Assembly: GCA_022226955.1 (NCBI GenBank)
Contig: CP092079.1
Span: forward strand, 1,012,015-1,076,014
Direction: 5' to 3'
DNA length: 64,000 nucleotides
From: Nitrospira sp.
Lineage (GTDB): Bacteria > Nitrospirota > Nitrospiria > Nitrospirales > Nitrospiraceae
The translations under genes were made by a program, and so were the position numbers. Positions 26,526 through 34,028 of the stretch are shown here, piece after piece. The stretch's first letter is position 1; every line of letters starts with the position of its first letter. The notes under the pieces are model-generated. The model saw nothing but the letters and a program-made list of their open reading frames with translations, was not told the DNA's origin and made no database searches.

Positions 26526-28556
26526 TTACTTCTTTCCTCTCGGCGCAGCCTTCTTATCCAGTTTCGTCGATTTCCCCTTCGGCTTCTTGTCCGTGGCTCC
26601 CTTATCGGTGGACAAAGCCGGCGGTGGCGCATTCCCCTTCTTGTCTTTTGGCGTAGAGGAATCTGCCTTATGCGGCGTGATAACCATGGTCTCCGCCGCC
26701 GGTGCGACCGATGCCTGCACCTGCGTGGCCAGTTCAATTTCGCCTTCCACGCCTTCGGCGGTCACAATGATCGAATGGGGCAAGCCTTCCGGCCCCGCGC
26801 CGGTTTTCCCCAGCGCTTCATCTGTTTTGAGGCCGCCTGTGCGGGACGTGGCAATCTTCTGGAGCTGCGCTTTCAACTTCTCTTTGGCAAGAGTGCCGCC
26901 CTTGAGACGATTGCAGGCGTCCACCACTTCTTCGATGTAGAGCTCGAAAATGTTGCGCCGCCGAAATTCGCTGGCCGCGCGCTCCCGCCGCCGCAGGAAC
27001 AACCCCAACCGCCGGCCGCACTCGCGCAACGCGAGGGTAATTTCTTTCTGGATCTCATCGTAGTCCGCAATGGCTTCCTTCGATTCACTCGTGAACGGCA
27101 CCCACACCGATGCCATATGCACGAAGATCACCATCGGTCCGCCCGGCAAGGCGCCGCGCGACTGCGTCACGCCATAATTCTTCCACGACGTACCGAGCAC
27201 GGCCTTGAATGTGGAGCAGGCAGACTGTTGATAGAGCAGCGGAACCCGGTTCGCATAACGGATTACGCGGGCAAGTTCTGAATCCGTCTCCTCATCCTCG
27301 CCTTCCGCTTTCGGCATGGTGGGTTGTTTCGGCTTGGTCTGATCTTCCGGCCTGTGGCCAAACGCCAACCCGGCTTCGATGATAAAGGGATTGCCCCGAT
27401 AGACCGCCGGTGGCCGGCTCACGGCCGTGTAAAACTCGCCTTTGATCTGCTTATATAACCCCGAAAGAATCGCCCGCTCGCCGATCGGAGAAATACAGTT
27501 CGTCGGCGGCGCCATGATCTTGGTGGTTTGAATGGTCTGATAGAGCGTTTCCGCGGCCGGCCCCTTCAGGTCACGCGGCTTCAGGTTCGGAGAAACCTTG
27601 GCAGCCTTGCAGATCTCATCCGCCAGTTGCGGCGAGACCCGGCAGAAATCGCCGGACAGGAAGCTGGAGACTGAATGGCCCTTGCTGTCCTGCAGCATCT
27701 TCAGCAACATGCCGAACTCGATGCCATAAGGATGCGGTTTGATCTCCCGGGGGGACGGCGGCAGCTCGTGGTACGTGCGGGGATATTCCCTCGTCTCGCC
27801 TTCCGGGGGAGAATAGATCAGCCGCACATGCGGATTGGCGATGGACGTCTGCTCCAGCCATTCGTCGACTGACGCCCGGCCCTTTTGATATTTGCCCTCG
27901 ACCTCGATCGAAACCTGCGTGCCTTGCGGCTGGCTCCATTCAATCTGTTTATTTTCATGAACGAGCGGCTCGTTCTTCTTCGTATCGATTTGCACTTCAA
28001 AATAATGGGCAACCGCCTTCGGCCCGGTGCGGGAAATAATCTTGACCGGTTTCCCCGTCGTCAGTTGCCCGTACATGCCCGCGGCTGAAATCCCAATGCC
28101 CTGCTGGCCCCGGCTCATCCGCATGCGGTGGAACTTCGAGCCATAGAGCAGCTTCGCGAAGATCCGTGGGATATGCTGGCGGACGATGCCCGGCCCGTTG
28201 TCCGTGACCGTGATGCGGAATCTGGAGGCCTGACTGGGTGCGACCGGCGCGCCGTTGGACACCACCTCCAGCTTGACGGTGACTTCCGGAAGAATCCCGG
28301 CTTCTTCGCAAGCATCGAGCGCGTTATCGACCGCTTCCTTCACGCACGTCAGCAACGCCTTGCGCGGGTTATCGAACCCGAGCAAATGCCGGTTCTTGGT
28401 AAAGAACTCGGAGACGGAAATTTCCCGCTGGCGCGCCCCCATCTCGGCGGCGGTTACCTGTTGAACCGGTTTGGCGGCAGCCTTCTTCTGACCGGCTGAT
28501 TCAGAAACGGATTGAGCGGCAGACGCAGACTTCACAACCGAACGCACAGTGGCCAT
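26526..28556 (-). CDS. top6B: DNA topoisomerase VI subunit B
   Basis: A 676-residue GHKL ATPase subunit of topoisomerase VI. ATP binding closes the clamp that passes one duplex through another. The Bergerat fold shows CVKEAVDNALDACEEAG (N box), VTDNGPGI (G1) and GQQGIGISAAGMYGQ (G2). A helix-two-turns-helix region and transducer domain follow, with the switch lysine region near residue 480-500. The last 100 residues are Lys/Pro/Ala-rich, a tail not needed in archaeal enzymes. The ATG at 28556 follows GAGAGGGTGA. It is the first gene of a top6B-top6A-helicase operon and borders the DnaA-box region. Confidence 0.94.
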   Translation of the reverse strand: MATVRSVVKSASAAQSVSESAGQKKAAAKPVQQVTAAEMGARQREISVSEFFTKNRHLLGFDNPRKALLTCVKEAVDNALDACEEAGILPEVTVKLEVVSNGAPVAPSQASRFRITVTDNGPGIVRQHIPRIFAKLLYGSKFHRMRMSRGQQGIGISAAGMYGQLTTGKPVKIISRTGPKAVAHYFEVQIDTKKNEPLVHENKQIEWSQPQGTQVSIEVEGKYQKGRASVDEWLEQTSIANPHVRLIYSPPEGETREYPRTYHELPPSPREIKPHPYGIEFGMLLKMLQDSKGHSVSSFLSGDFCRVSPQLADEICKAAKVSPNLKPRDLKGPAAETLYQTIQTTKIMAPPTNCISPIGERAILSGLYKQIKGEFYTAVSRPPAVYRGNPFIIEAGLAFGHRPEDQTKPKQPTMPKAEGEDEETDSELARVIRYANRVPLLYQQSACSTFKAVLGTSWKNYGVTQSRGALPGGPMVIFVHMASVWVPFTSESKEAIADYDEIQKEITLALRECGRRLGLFLRRRERAASEFRRRNIFELYIEEVVDACNRLKGGTLAKEKLKAQLQKIATSRTGGLKTDEALGKTGAGPEGLPHSIIVTAEGVEGEIELATQVQASVAPAAETMVITPHKADSSTPKDKKGNAPPPALSTDKGATDKKPKGKSTKLDKKAAPRGKK

Positions 28557-29068
28557 TCACCCTCTCGCAGCAGCAGATGGAAAAGTGGGCGGCATTGTAC
28601 CCAGATTGTCCCACCGAAAAACCCCTCGTAGCAGGATCGAAAACGACCTGATGGCAAAGAGCAGATTCGCAGGCAGACTGGCGAGCCGCCGACACGCTGT
28701 TAGGGTGGGAGGAGCACGCACCTACCGAGGATCAGCAGGTACGGCGGAGATCTCGGGAGAGCATTAGGCTTCCCAGTACAAGCTGGTCATGCACACCGCT
28801 CTCACACTCAACCCCCTTATGAACCATATTCCCCCGGGGCGTTAACTCCCCCCACATGACTAGACTAGGCCCATGACAGGAGTGAGTCAAGAGCACACCT
28901 GCCGATAGGAGTGAATACTCGCACGACACTCTGCCAGAATACTCGACGCGATCGCTTGGCGGCAGAAACGCTGCGATCGCTTCAAGAAATTTCTGTGTCC
29001 CCTGTGCAGAAACCTGTTTCAGAAATAGCAAGAGCCGACCGAACAAACCCGACGATTTCAGTGCAGAC

Positions 29069-29109
29069 TGAAATAATATTTTTGACGGAAGAATAAAAAT
29101 ATTATTTCA
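29069..29109. repeat. AT-rich palindrome, 15-bp arms
   Basis: The arm at 29069-29083 (TGAAATAATATTTTT) is perfectly repeated in inverse at 29095-29109 around an 11-base spacer. It is almost pure A/T, so it melts easily. It could act as a DNA unwinding element next to the DnaA boxes, or as an operator. Confidence 0.6.
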
Positions 29110-29224
29110 CCGCGCACTATTCGTAGCCGCTACGTGAATGAATGCGCCGGACCCCTCAAAAACCAACTACTTCCACGTTACATCTTTCATTCAGCACTCA
29201 ATCAATGGATAACTCCCCAACTTC

Positions 29225-29233
29225 TGTGGATAA
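29225..29233 (-). promoter_or_regulatory. DnaA box, perfect TTATCCACA
   Basis: Reads TGTGGATAA on the plus strand, the exact complement of the consensus. A second, weaker TGGATAA lies at 29206-29212. Confidence 0.7.
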
Positions 29234-29369
29234 CACTGTGCATGAGCGTCCTGTTGTCGTTGAAATGGCTGATTTGAGCAGTTCAATGAGCTGATTGCCT
29301 AATAAATAGGCATTGTGCCTCAATCGACTGACCCCCTATATTTAGCGGCTTGACGGATGATTCTTTTTC

Positions 29370-29378
29370 TTTTCCACA
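29370..29378 (+). promoter_or_regulatory. DnaA box variant TTTTCCACA
   Basis: One mismatch to TTATCCACA at the third position, within the same cluster as the perfect box at 29225. Confidence 0.5.
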
Positions 29379-29461
29379 ATCCCTGGGCGATATGGATTCA
29401 GAAGCGACCGACTGATCGAAACCAATTTGTCTAGGGCCTAATAGTCCCAATTCAGCCCCAC

Positions 29462-29470
29462 TTATGCACA
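29462..29470 (+). promoter_or_regulatory. DnaA box variant TTATGCACA
   Basis: One mismatch to the consensus (C to G at position 5). This variant is commonly bound by DnaA in other bacteria. Confidence 0.5.
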
Positions 29471-29485
29471 GCAACCGGCCCCCTC

Positions 29486-29494
29486 TGTGGAGAA
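29486..29494 (-). promoter_or_regulatory. DnaA box variant TTCTCCACA
   Basis: Reads TGTGGAGAA on the plus strand, one mismatch to the consensus, 15 bases after the TTATGCACA box and on the other strand. Confidence 0.45.
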
Positions 29495-29548
29495 ACCATC
29501 AGAATTTCGTGAATATTTTGGCCTTTTCGTTGAAATCGGCGGTCATCG

Positions 29549-29725
29549 CTATTTTTTTCGATAGACATTCAATCCAACTTTTTCTTCGCGCCCCGGAATC
29601 GTCACATTACCTTCTGTTGAAGCGATGATAATGGTCTTTCCCGATGAAGAGGGGCCAAACTCTTTCGATAGATCAACTTTCATTGTCAGAATGGTTCCCT
29701 CGACGGTCATCTCAACATTCTTCAT
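29549..29725 (-). CDS. Small conserved-looking protein (58 residues)
   Basis: A short frame with AGGAG six bases before the ATG. The product starts MKNVEMTVEGTILTMKVDLS, continues KEFGPSSSGKTIIIASTEGN and ends GLNVYRKK. The SGKTIIIASTEGN part is a pattern I recall from a family of tiny bacterial proteins of unknown function; it is not a true P-loop, since no G-4x-GK spacing exists. It looks like a single small beta sheet. It lies at the edge of the DnaA-box region, on the minus strand. Not previously in reach of minimum-length gene callers. Confidence 0.75.
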   Translation of the reverse strand: MKNVEMTVEGTILTMKVDLSKEFGPSSSGKTIIIASTEGNVTIPGREEKVGLNVYRKK

Positions 29726-29971
29726 TGTCTTCTCCTTTCAAAAAAAGATAAACATCGCAGGCATGAGTCTCCTGCGATATTGATCTGCTCTACGCTCTGT
29801 CTGAAAGACTGTCAATCGGCAGGGTCCGGCGTCATCCTTCTTGAGACCCCATTCCCATCTAAGATCCGCAAGCAATCGCGCTGCGCTCCTCAGTCTCAGC
29901 ATCAAGAGATGACGGTCCAATACCGATAGCGCTATGATCGTGTGGCCAGCCTCTACTTGCGAAAGGATAGG

Positions 29972-30481
29972 ATGATGTCTGAGTCAATGACCAATAAAGC
30001 CGTAGACGAGGCATGGACGACACTAGCGCAGGAGGTGCGCACCGGCGTGCTTCTCACGATGCGCAATGGGAAACCCTTCGGCTCGCACGTGCCATATATA
30101 TTGGGGGAGAATTGGACCAGGGCCTATCTGCATCTGAGCCGGCTGGCGTTGCACACTCAGCACTTGCTTCAAGATCCGCAGGTATCGCTCTTTCTCTCTG
30201 AACCCGATCACCCCGAGAAGAACCCGCTGGCCCTGCGCAGGATGAATCTGCAAGGCACCGCCATCATCCTGTCGGCGGAAACACCCGCGCACACAACAAT
30301 CAAGGAACGCTACCTCGCGCGATTTCCAAAATCCGCCATGATGTTCGGATTTGCTGACTTTTCACTGTGGGAACTTCAGTTGCAGGACGCCCATCTGGTG
30401 CTGGGGTTCGGCCAGGCCTATCAAGCAACCGCCAGCTCCCCTGAGCTATGGACTCACCAGCAACCGGAGCGAAAGAAATAA
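29972..30481 (+). CDS. Pyridoxamine 5'-phosphate oxidase-like FMN-binding protein
   Basis: About 169 residues with the split-barrel flavin fold of the PNPOx-like family, closest in style to HugZ-type or general FMN-binding oxidases. Features are the EVRTGVLLTMRNGKPFGSHVPY strand pair, a long stretch with PQVSLFLSEPD, and RMNLQGTAIIL, which form the barrel and flavin contacts. The C-terminal FADFSLWELQLQDAHLVLGFGQA segment resembles the domain that places a His in HugZ. The start is the ATG at 29972 (AAGGATAG just upstream); the next codons also offer ATG. Physiological substrate unknown. Confidence 0.8.
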   Translation: MMSESMTNKAVDEAWTTLAQEVRTGVLLTMRNGKPFGSHVPYILGENWTRAYLHLSRLALHTQHLLQDPQVSLFLSEPDHPEKNPLALRRMNLQGTAIILSAETPAHTTIKERYLARFPKSAMMFGFADFSLWELQLQDAHLVLGFGQAYQATASSPELWTHQQPERKK

Positions 30482-30499
30482 GAGGACGATGGAAGGAGA

Positions 30500-30748
30500 C
30501 TACCGGCGCGGCTTTCGCAGGAACGAGGAGGCAACCGCTCCCAAGGCAAGACCGCCCAAGAAGGTGAGACCGAGAATCATAAGCGCAAACCCCGGCGTGT
30601 CTCGCTCAGCCTCACGGACATACCGTTCGGCCTGAGTGCCCACTGAGGCTTCTCCTCCCATCCAAATCGCCGCGTCATCCACTGGCGCCAGGGCCGGTTG
30701 TGAGAATGACGCGATCCGTATCTTGCGGGGTTGATTCAACTCGTCCAT
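30500..30748 (-). CDS. Small single-helix membrane protein
   Basis: An 82-residue protein with a soluble, slightly acidic N-terminal half and one C-terminal membrane helix (FALMILGLTFLGGLALGAVASSFL) capped by a basic RKPRR. This tail-anchored arrangement points to the inner membrane with the N terminus in the cytoplasm. The family is not recognised. It follows the TIGR04073-type gene on the same strand by about 27 bases and may be in the same transcript. Confidence 0.6.
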   Translation of the reverse strand: MDELNQPRKIRIASFSQPALAPVDDAAIWMGGEASVGTQAERYVREAERDTPGFALMILGLTFLGGLALGAVASSFLRKPRR

Positions 30749-30775
30749 TAGACTCCCTCGAAAAATATGCTGTGC

Positions 30776-31165
30776 CTACTGACTGCCGGTCTCGGTCGTG
30801 TCCGATGAATCCTCGGACTCCCAGGCATAGGCCGGCGTCATCATCGGTTCATACGTCGGCAGCGGGATGGGGAAGGTCGCCGTCTCCACGACACCGGCGA
30901 CGGTGCGCGCGAAAAACATTCCAATGCCGTCGAACGGACCGCGCAACAGGCCACTCACCCAGCCTTCAGTAGTCCCAACTTCGTAAATCTGCCGAGGAAC
31001 CTCGATCCACCCCGTCGAAAGATTCACGACGCCTCGAATGAGCTTCCCGGAGATCTGGTCGCCGACAGCCTGCGGCTCGTCCGCATACACCGGAACGCCC
31101 GTCATGAGACTTGCGGCCAGCATTGCAGGCAAGACCCACATCGCCACACTCGTCCGAGTCAGCAA
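30776..31165 (-). CDS. TIGR04073-type exosortase-associated exported protein
   Basis: About 129 residues. After a signal-like segment (MWVLPAMLAASLMTGVPVYA) the mature part carries GKLIRGVVNLSTGWIEVPRQ, then GPFDGIGMFFARTVAGVVET and FPIPLPTYEPMMTPAY. This is the block order of the TIGR04073 family, found in genomes with an exosortase/PEP-CTERM sorting system. The start is unsure: a TTG at 31165 has GAAGGCG just upstream, an ATG at 31141 is also possible. The longer frame would run into lnt on the other strand. No exosortase is in this window. Confidence 0.75.
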   Translation of the reverse strand: MLTRTSVAMWVLPAMLAASLMTGVPVYADEPQAVGDQISGKLIRGVVNLSTGWIEVPRQIYEVGTTEGWVSGLLRGPFDGIGMFFARTVAGVVETATFPIPLPTYEPMMTPAYAWESEDSSDTTETGSQ

Positions 31166-31223
31166 TTTGCGCCTTCTATCGATTCCTTGCAAGTCGAAAT
31201 CGCTTTCGTTATGGTACCGCACG

Positions 31224-32852
31224 ATGGATCGAATGCGTGCGCGCCAGCTCATTCTTGCCTGCATCAGCGGCTTTCTGCTTCCTCTGTGCTTCCCGAAATT
31301 CGAGCTGGGTCTCCTCGCATGGGTTGTCATGATTCCCCTCCACATTGCTCTCGACTCGTCGACAAGGCGGCGAGCCTTTTGGATTGGATGCCTGGCAGGG
31401 ACCATTGGATTCACCGGAATTATGGCCTGGGTCGTCACGTCGATGACCACCTATGGGAAGGTCCCTCTTCCCATCAGCTACGCCATTCTCCTCCTGCTCA
31501 CAGCCTACCTTGGACTCTACGTCGGAATCTATAGCTGGAGCGTGGTTTGGCTGCGCGAGTTTTTACCACGATACGGAATTATTTTCGCCCCCTGTGTGTG
31601 GGTCTCGCTCGAACTGCTCAGGACCTACGCACTGTCCGGATTTCCCTGGAGCTTGCTGGGCTACTCGCAATATCGCGAACTGGAAATCATCCAAGTCGCC
31701 GACCATCTCGGGGTCTATGGCATCTCTTTTCTGATTATCCTCGTGAATCTCACGCTAGCCGAACTGCTGCTGTGGCTGATGCCGTTCTTCCGCGGATTCC
31801 GCCCGAAGAAACTGCCGTGGGAACTGGTCACGGTCACAAGTCTTCTCATGTTCTTGACCTACGGGTACGGCACATCGCTCCTTGACGGATCGGCGCAGAC
31901 CGCGGCGAAGGGAATCGTGACCATCGGATTGGTGCAACCCAACATCGATCAAGCGGTGAAATGGAACGGCGCCTATCGAGACGAAACCATGCAGCGATTC
32001 GACCGCCTCACCACCCAATTGGGCCAGGCCACCGACATGATCGTCTGGCCCGAAGCCGCCACGCCGTTTATCTTCGAGCGGGAGAAAGACTATCAACTCC
32101 AGCTTATGGCCCTGGCAGGCCGGGTTCACACCCCAATCCTATTCGGCAGCCCGGCGCTGCGATTTTATCCGGACCGCCGCCCCTATTTATTGAACAGCGC
32201 CTACCTCCTGTCGGACGACGGCGCCCTCCTTGGCCGGTACGACAAACATCACTTAGTCCCCTTCGGGGAATACATTCCGCTGAAGTCCTCGCTGCTATTT
32301 TTTCTCGATAAGCTCGTCGAAGGCATCGGCGACTTCGAGGCAGGCCCAGGCGGAACGACCTTAACGCTGACGCCGAAGGCCACGCTGCGGGAAGACGGCA
32401 CGTCCATTCCGTCCCGCCCCCTGAAGTTCGGCATCGCCATTTGCTATGAAGTGATTTTCCCCGATCTGATCCGGCAGATTGCGAACAACGGCGCTGAGTT
32501 TCTGGTGACCATTACCAACGACGGATGGTTCGGCAATTCCTCGGCGCCCGCTCAGCACTTTTCCATGGTGGTCTTTCGCTCGGTCGAAAATCATCTGGCG
32601 TTCGCGCGCTCTGCCAACACCGGCATCACCGGCGCCGTCGATCCCTACGGACGCATCCTGCATGCCACCGGGCTCTTCACGGAAGACGCCGTTCAGGTAA
32701 CGATCCCCGTCTGGCAGCCGCGTACGTTCTACAGCCGGCACGGGGATGTGTTTGCCTACGGCTGTGTGATAATCTGTGCGCTGTTGTGCCTGATCAGCCT
32801 GCTCCGTCCGAAAGAGCCGGTACACGGCACCACCGCCATCACTCCAGTGTAA
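31224..32852 (+). CDS. lnt: Apolipoprotein N-acyltransferase
   Basis: A 542-residue inner-membrane enzyme. It adds the third acyl chain to lipoproteins, after Lgt and signal peptidase II. The N-terminal half has six to seven membrane helices. The nitrilase-like periplasmic domain contains the catalytic triad: Glu in IVWPEAATPF, Lys in YDKHHLVPFGEYIP and Cys in GIAICYEVIFPDL. A last helix closes the C terminus. The start at 31224 matches the family N terminus (RQLILACISGFLLPLCFPKF); an ATG nine bases on is possible and neither has a strong ribosome site. The next gene is prfB, 18 bases away, so they are likely co-transcribed. Confidence 0.95.
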   Translation: MDRMRARQLILACISGFLLPLCFPKFELGLLAWVVMIPLHIALDSSTRRRAFWIGCLAGTIGFTGIMAWVVTSMTTYGKVPLPISYAILLLLTAYLGLYVGIYSWSVVWLREFLPRYGIIFAPCVWVSLELLRTYALSGFPWSLLGYSQYRELEIIQVADHLGVYGISFLIILVNLTLAELLLWLMPFFRGFRPKKLPWELVTVTSLLMFLTYGYGTSLLDGSAQTAAKGIVTIGLVQPNIDQAVKWNGAYRDETMQRFDRLTTQLGQATDMIVWPEAATPFIFEREKDYQLQLMALAGRVHTPILFGSPALRFYPDRRPYLLNSAYLLSDDGALLGRYDKHHLVPFGEYIPLKSSLLFFLDKLVEGIGDFEAGPGGTTLTLTPKATLREDGTSIPSRPLKFGIAICYEVIFPDLIRQIANNGAEFLVTITNDGWFGNSSAPAQHFSMVVFRSVENHLAFARSANTGITGAVDPYGRILHATGLFTEDAVQVTIPVWQPRTFYSRHGDVFAYGCVIICALLCLISLLRPKEPVHGTTAITPV

Positions 32853-32870
32853 GTCGAAAGGACGCTTGTC

Positions 32871-34011
32871 ATGTTAGAAGAGGTGCGGAGCCGCGTGCAG
32901 ACAGTCGGAGCCCAGGTCTCGGAACTACGGGGGCATCTTTGACCTCGCTCGCATGACCGCCGAGCTCGAAGAGCTCGAAGCCAAGATGGGCGTCCCGACC
33001 TTCTGGAACGACACCAAATCGGCCGCATCGACCAGCAGAAAAAAAGTCACCCTTGAGCGCGAACTCATCCAATGGCGCGAGATCGAGACGAAACTCGGCG
33101 ACCTTCAGGCCATGCTGGAACTGGCGGAGGAAAGCCAGGATGCTGGGCTTGAACAAGAACTGACGACCGAGCTGCACCGGCTGGAAGCCACGCTGGCCAC
33201 ACTCCGCGTCGAAATGCTCCTCTCCGGAGAGCTCGATTCGAACAATGCGATCATGGCCATTCATCCGGGCGCCGGAGGCACGGAATCGCAAGATTGGGCG
33301 CAGATGCTCCTGCGCATGTACGTCCGATGGGCCGAAACAAAAAAATTCAAAATCGAAACCCTGGACATGTTGCATGGCGACGAAGCCGGCATTAAAAGCG
33401 TGACGATCTCCGTCACCGGCCCCTATGCCTACGGCTATCTGAAAGCTGAAGCCGGCGTGCATCGCCTGGTGCGGATTTCTCCCTTCGATGCCAACAAGCG
33501 TCGCCATACGTCCTTTGCCTCCGTCTTCGTCTATCCGGAACTCAACGAAGACATCGATGTGGTCATCGACGACAAAGACCTGCGCATCGACACCTTTCGC
33601 GCCGGAGGCGCCGGCGGGCAGAACGTGAATAAGGTAGAAACCGCGATCCGGATTACACACCTTCCCACCAACATCGTCGTGCAATGCCAGAACGAGCGAT
33701 CGCAACTTCAAAATCGCAACGGCGCGATGAAGATTTTGAAAGCCCGTCTCTTCGAGGTGGAGCAAAAAAAGAAAGAGGCAGAATTCAACGCCATCGTCGG
33801 CGAGAAAAAAGAGATCGGCTGGGGCAGTCAGATCCGTTCCTATGTCTTTCAGCCCTATCAAATGGTCAAGGATCATCGGACTGCCCATGAGACCGGGAAC
33901 GTGGCGGCGGTCATGGACGGCGACCTCAACGCATTTATTGAAGCCTATCTGAAGAAGAAGATGGCTGGCGCCCTTTTAGCGCCGACCACGGCCGGAGCGG
34001 ACGAGGATTAA
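32871..34011 (+). CDS. prfB: Peptide chain release factor 2 (programmed +1 frameshift)
   Basis: Release factor 2 recognises UGA and UAA stop codons. The first 23 codons run from the ATG at 32871 (AAGGA upstream) to an in-frame TGA at 32940-32942; translation then continues in the +1 frame from 32941 to 34011, giving about 379 residues. The tripeptide anticodon is SPF in [10 protein letters not shown], as for RF2, and GGQ is in [12 protein letters not shown]. Length is close to the usual 365. The frameshift makes the level of RF2 control its own synthesis. It lies between lnt and lysS, the common prfB-lysS order. Confidence 0.97.
32928..32943 (+). promoter_or_regulatory. Programmed +1 ribosomal frameshift site of prfB
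   Basis: CGGGGGCATCTTTGAC: an internal Shine-Dalgarno-like GGGGG three bases before the slippery CTT, then the TGA stop and a C. This is the canonical RF2 recoding arrangement. Slippage from CTT to TTT moves to GAC and avoids the stop. Confidence 0.95.
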
Positions 34012-34028
34012 CAGGACAGGGAACGATC

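Larger units (their letters stand above)
28557..29548. other. Non-coding AT-richer region with DnaA-box cluster (candidate oriC)
   Basis: Nearly 1 kb without a convincing gene, between divergent coding blocks. It contains a perfect DnaA box, three boxes with one mismatch and at least two with two mismatches in about 500 bases. There is an AT-rich palindrome of 15-bp arms, and GCGATCGCTT occurs twice, 25 bases apart (28948, 28973). Gene direction is mainly minus to the left and plus to the right. This fits an origin of replication or a DnaA-titrating site. No dnaA, dnaN or gidA is in the window, so it remains a candidate. Confidence 0.5.
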
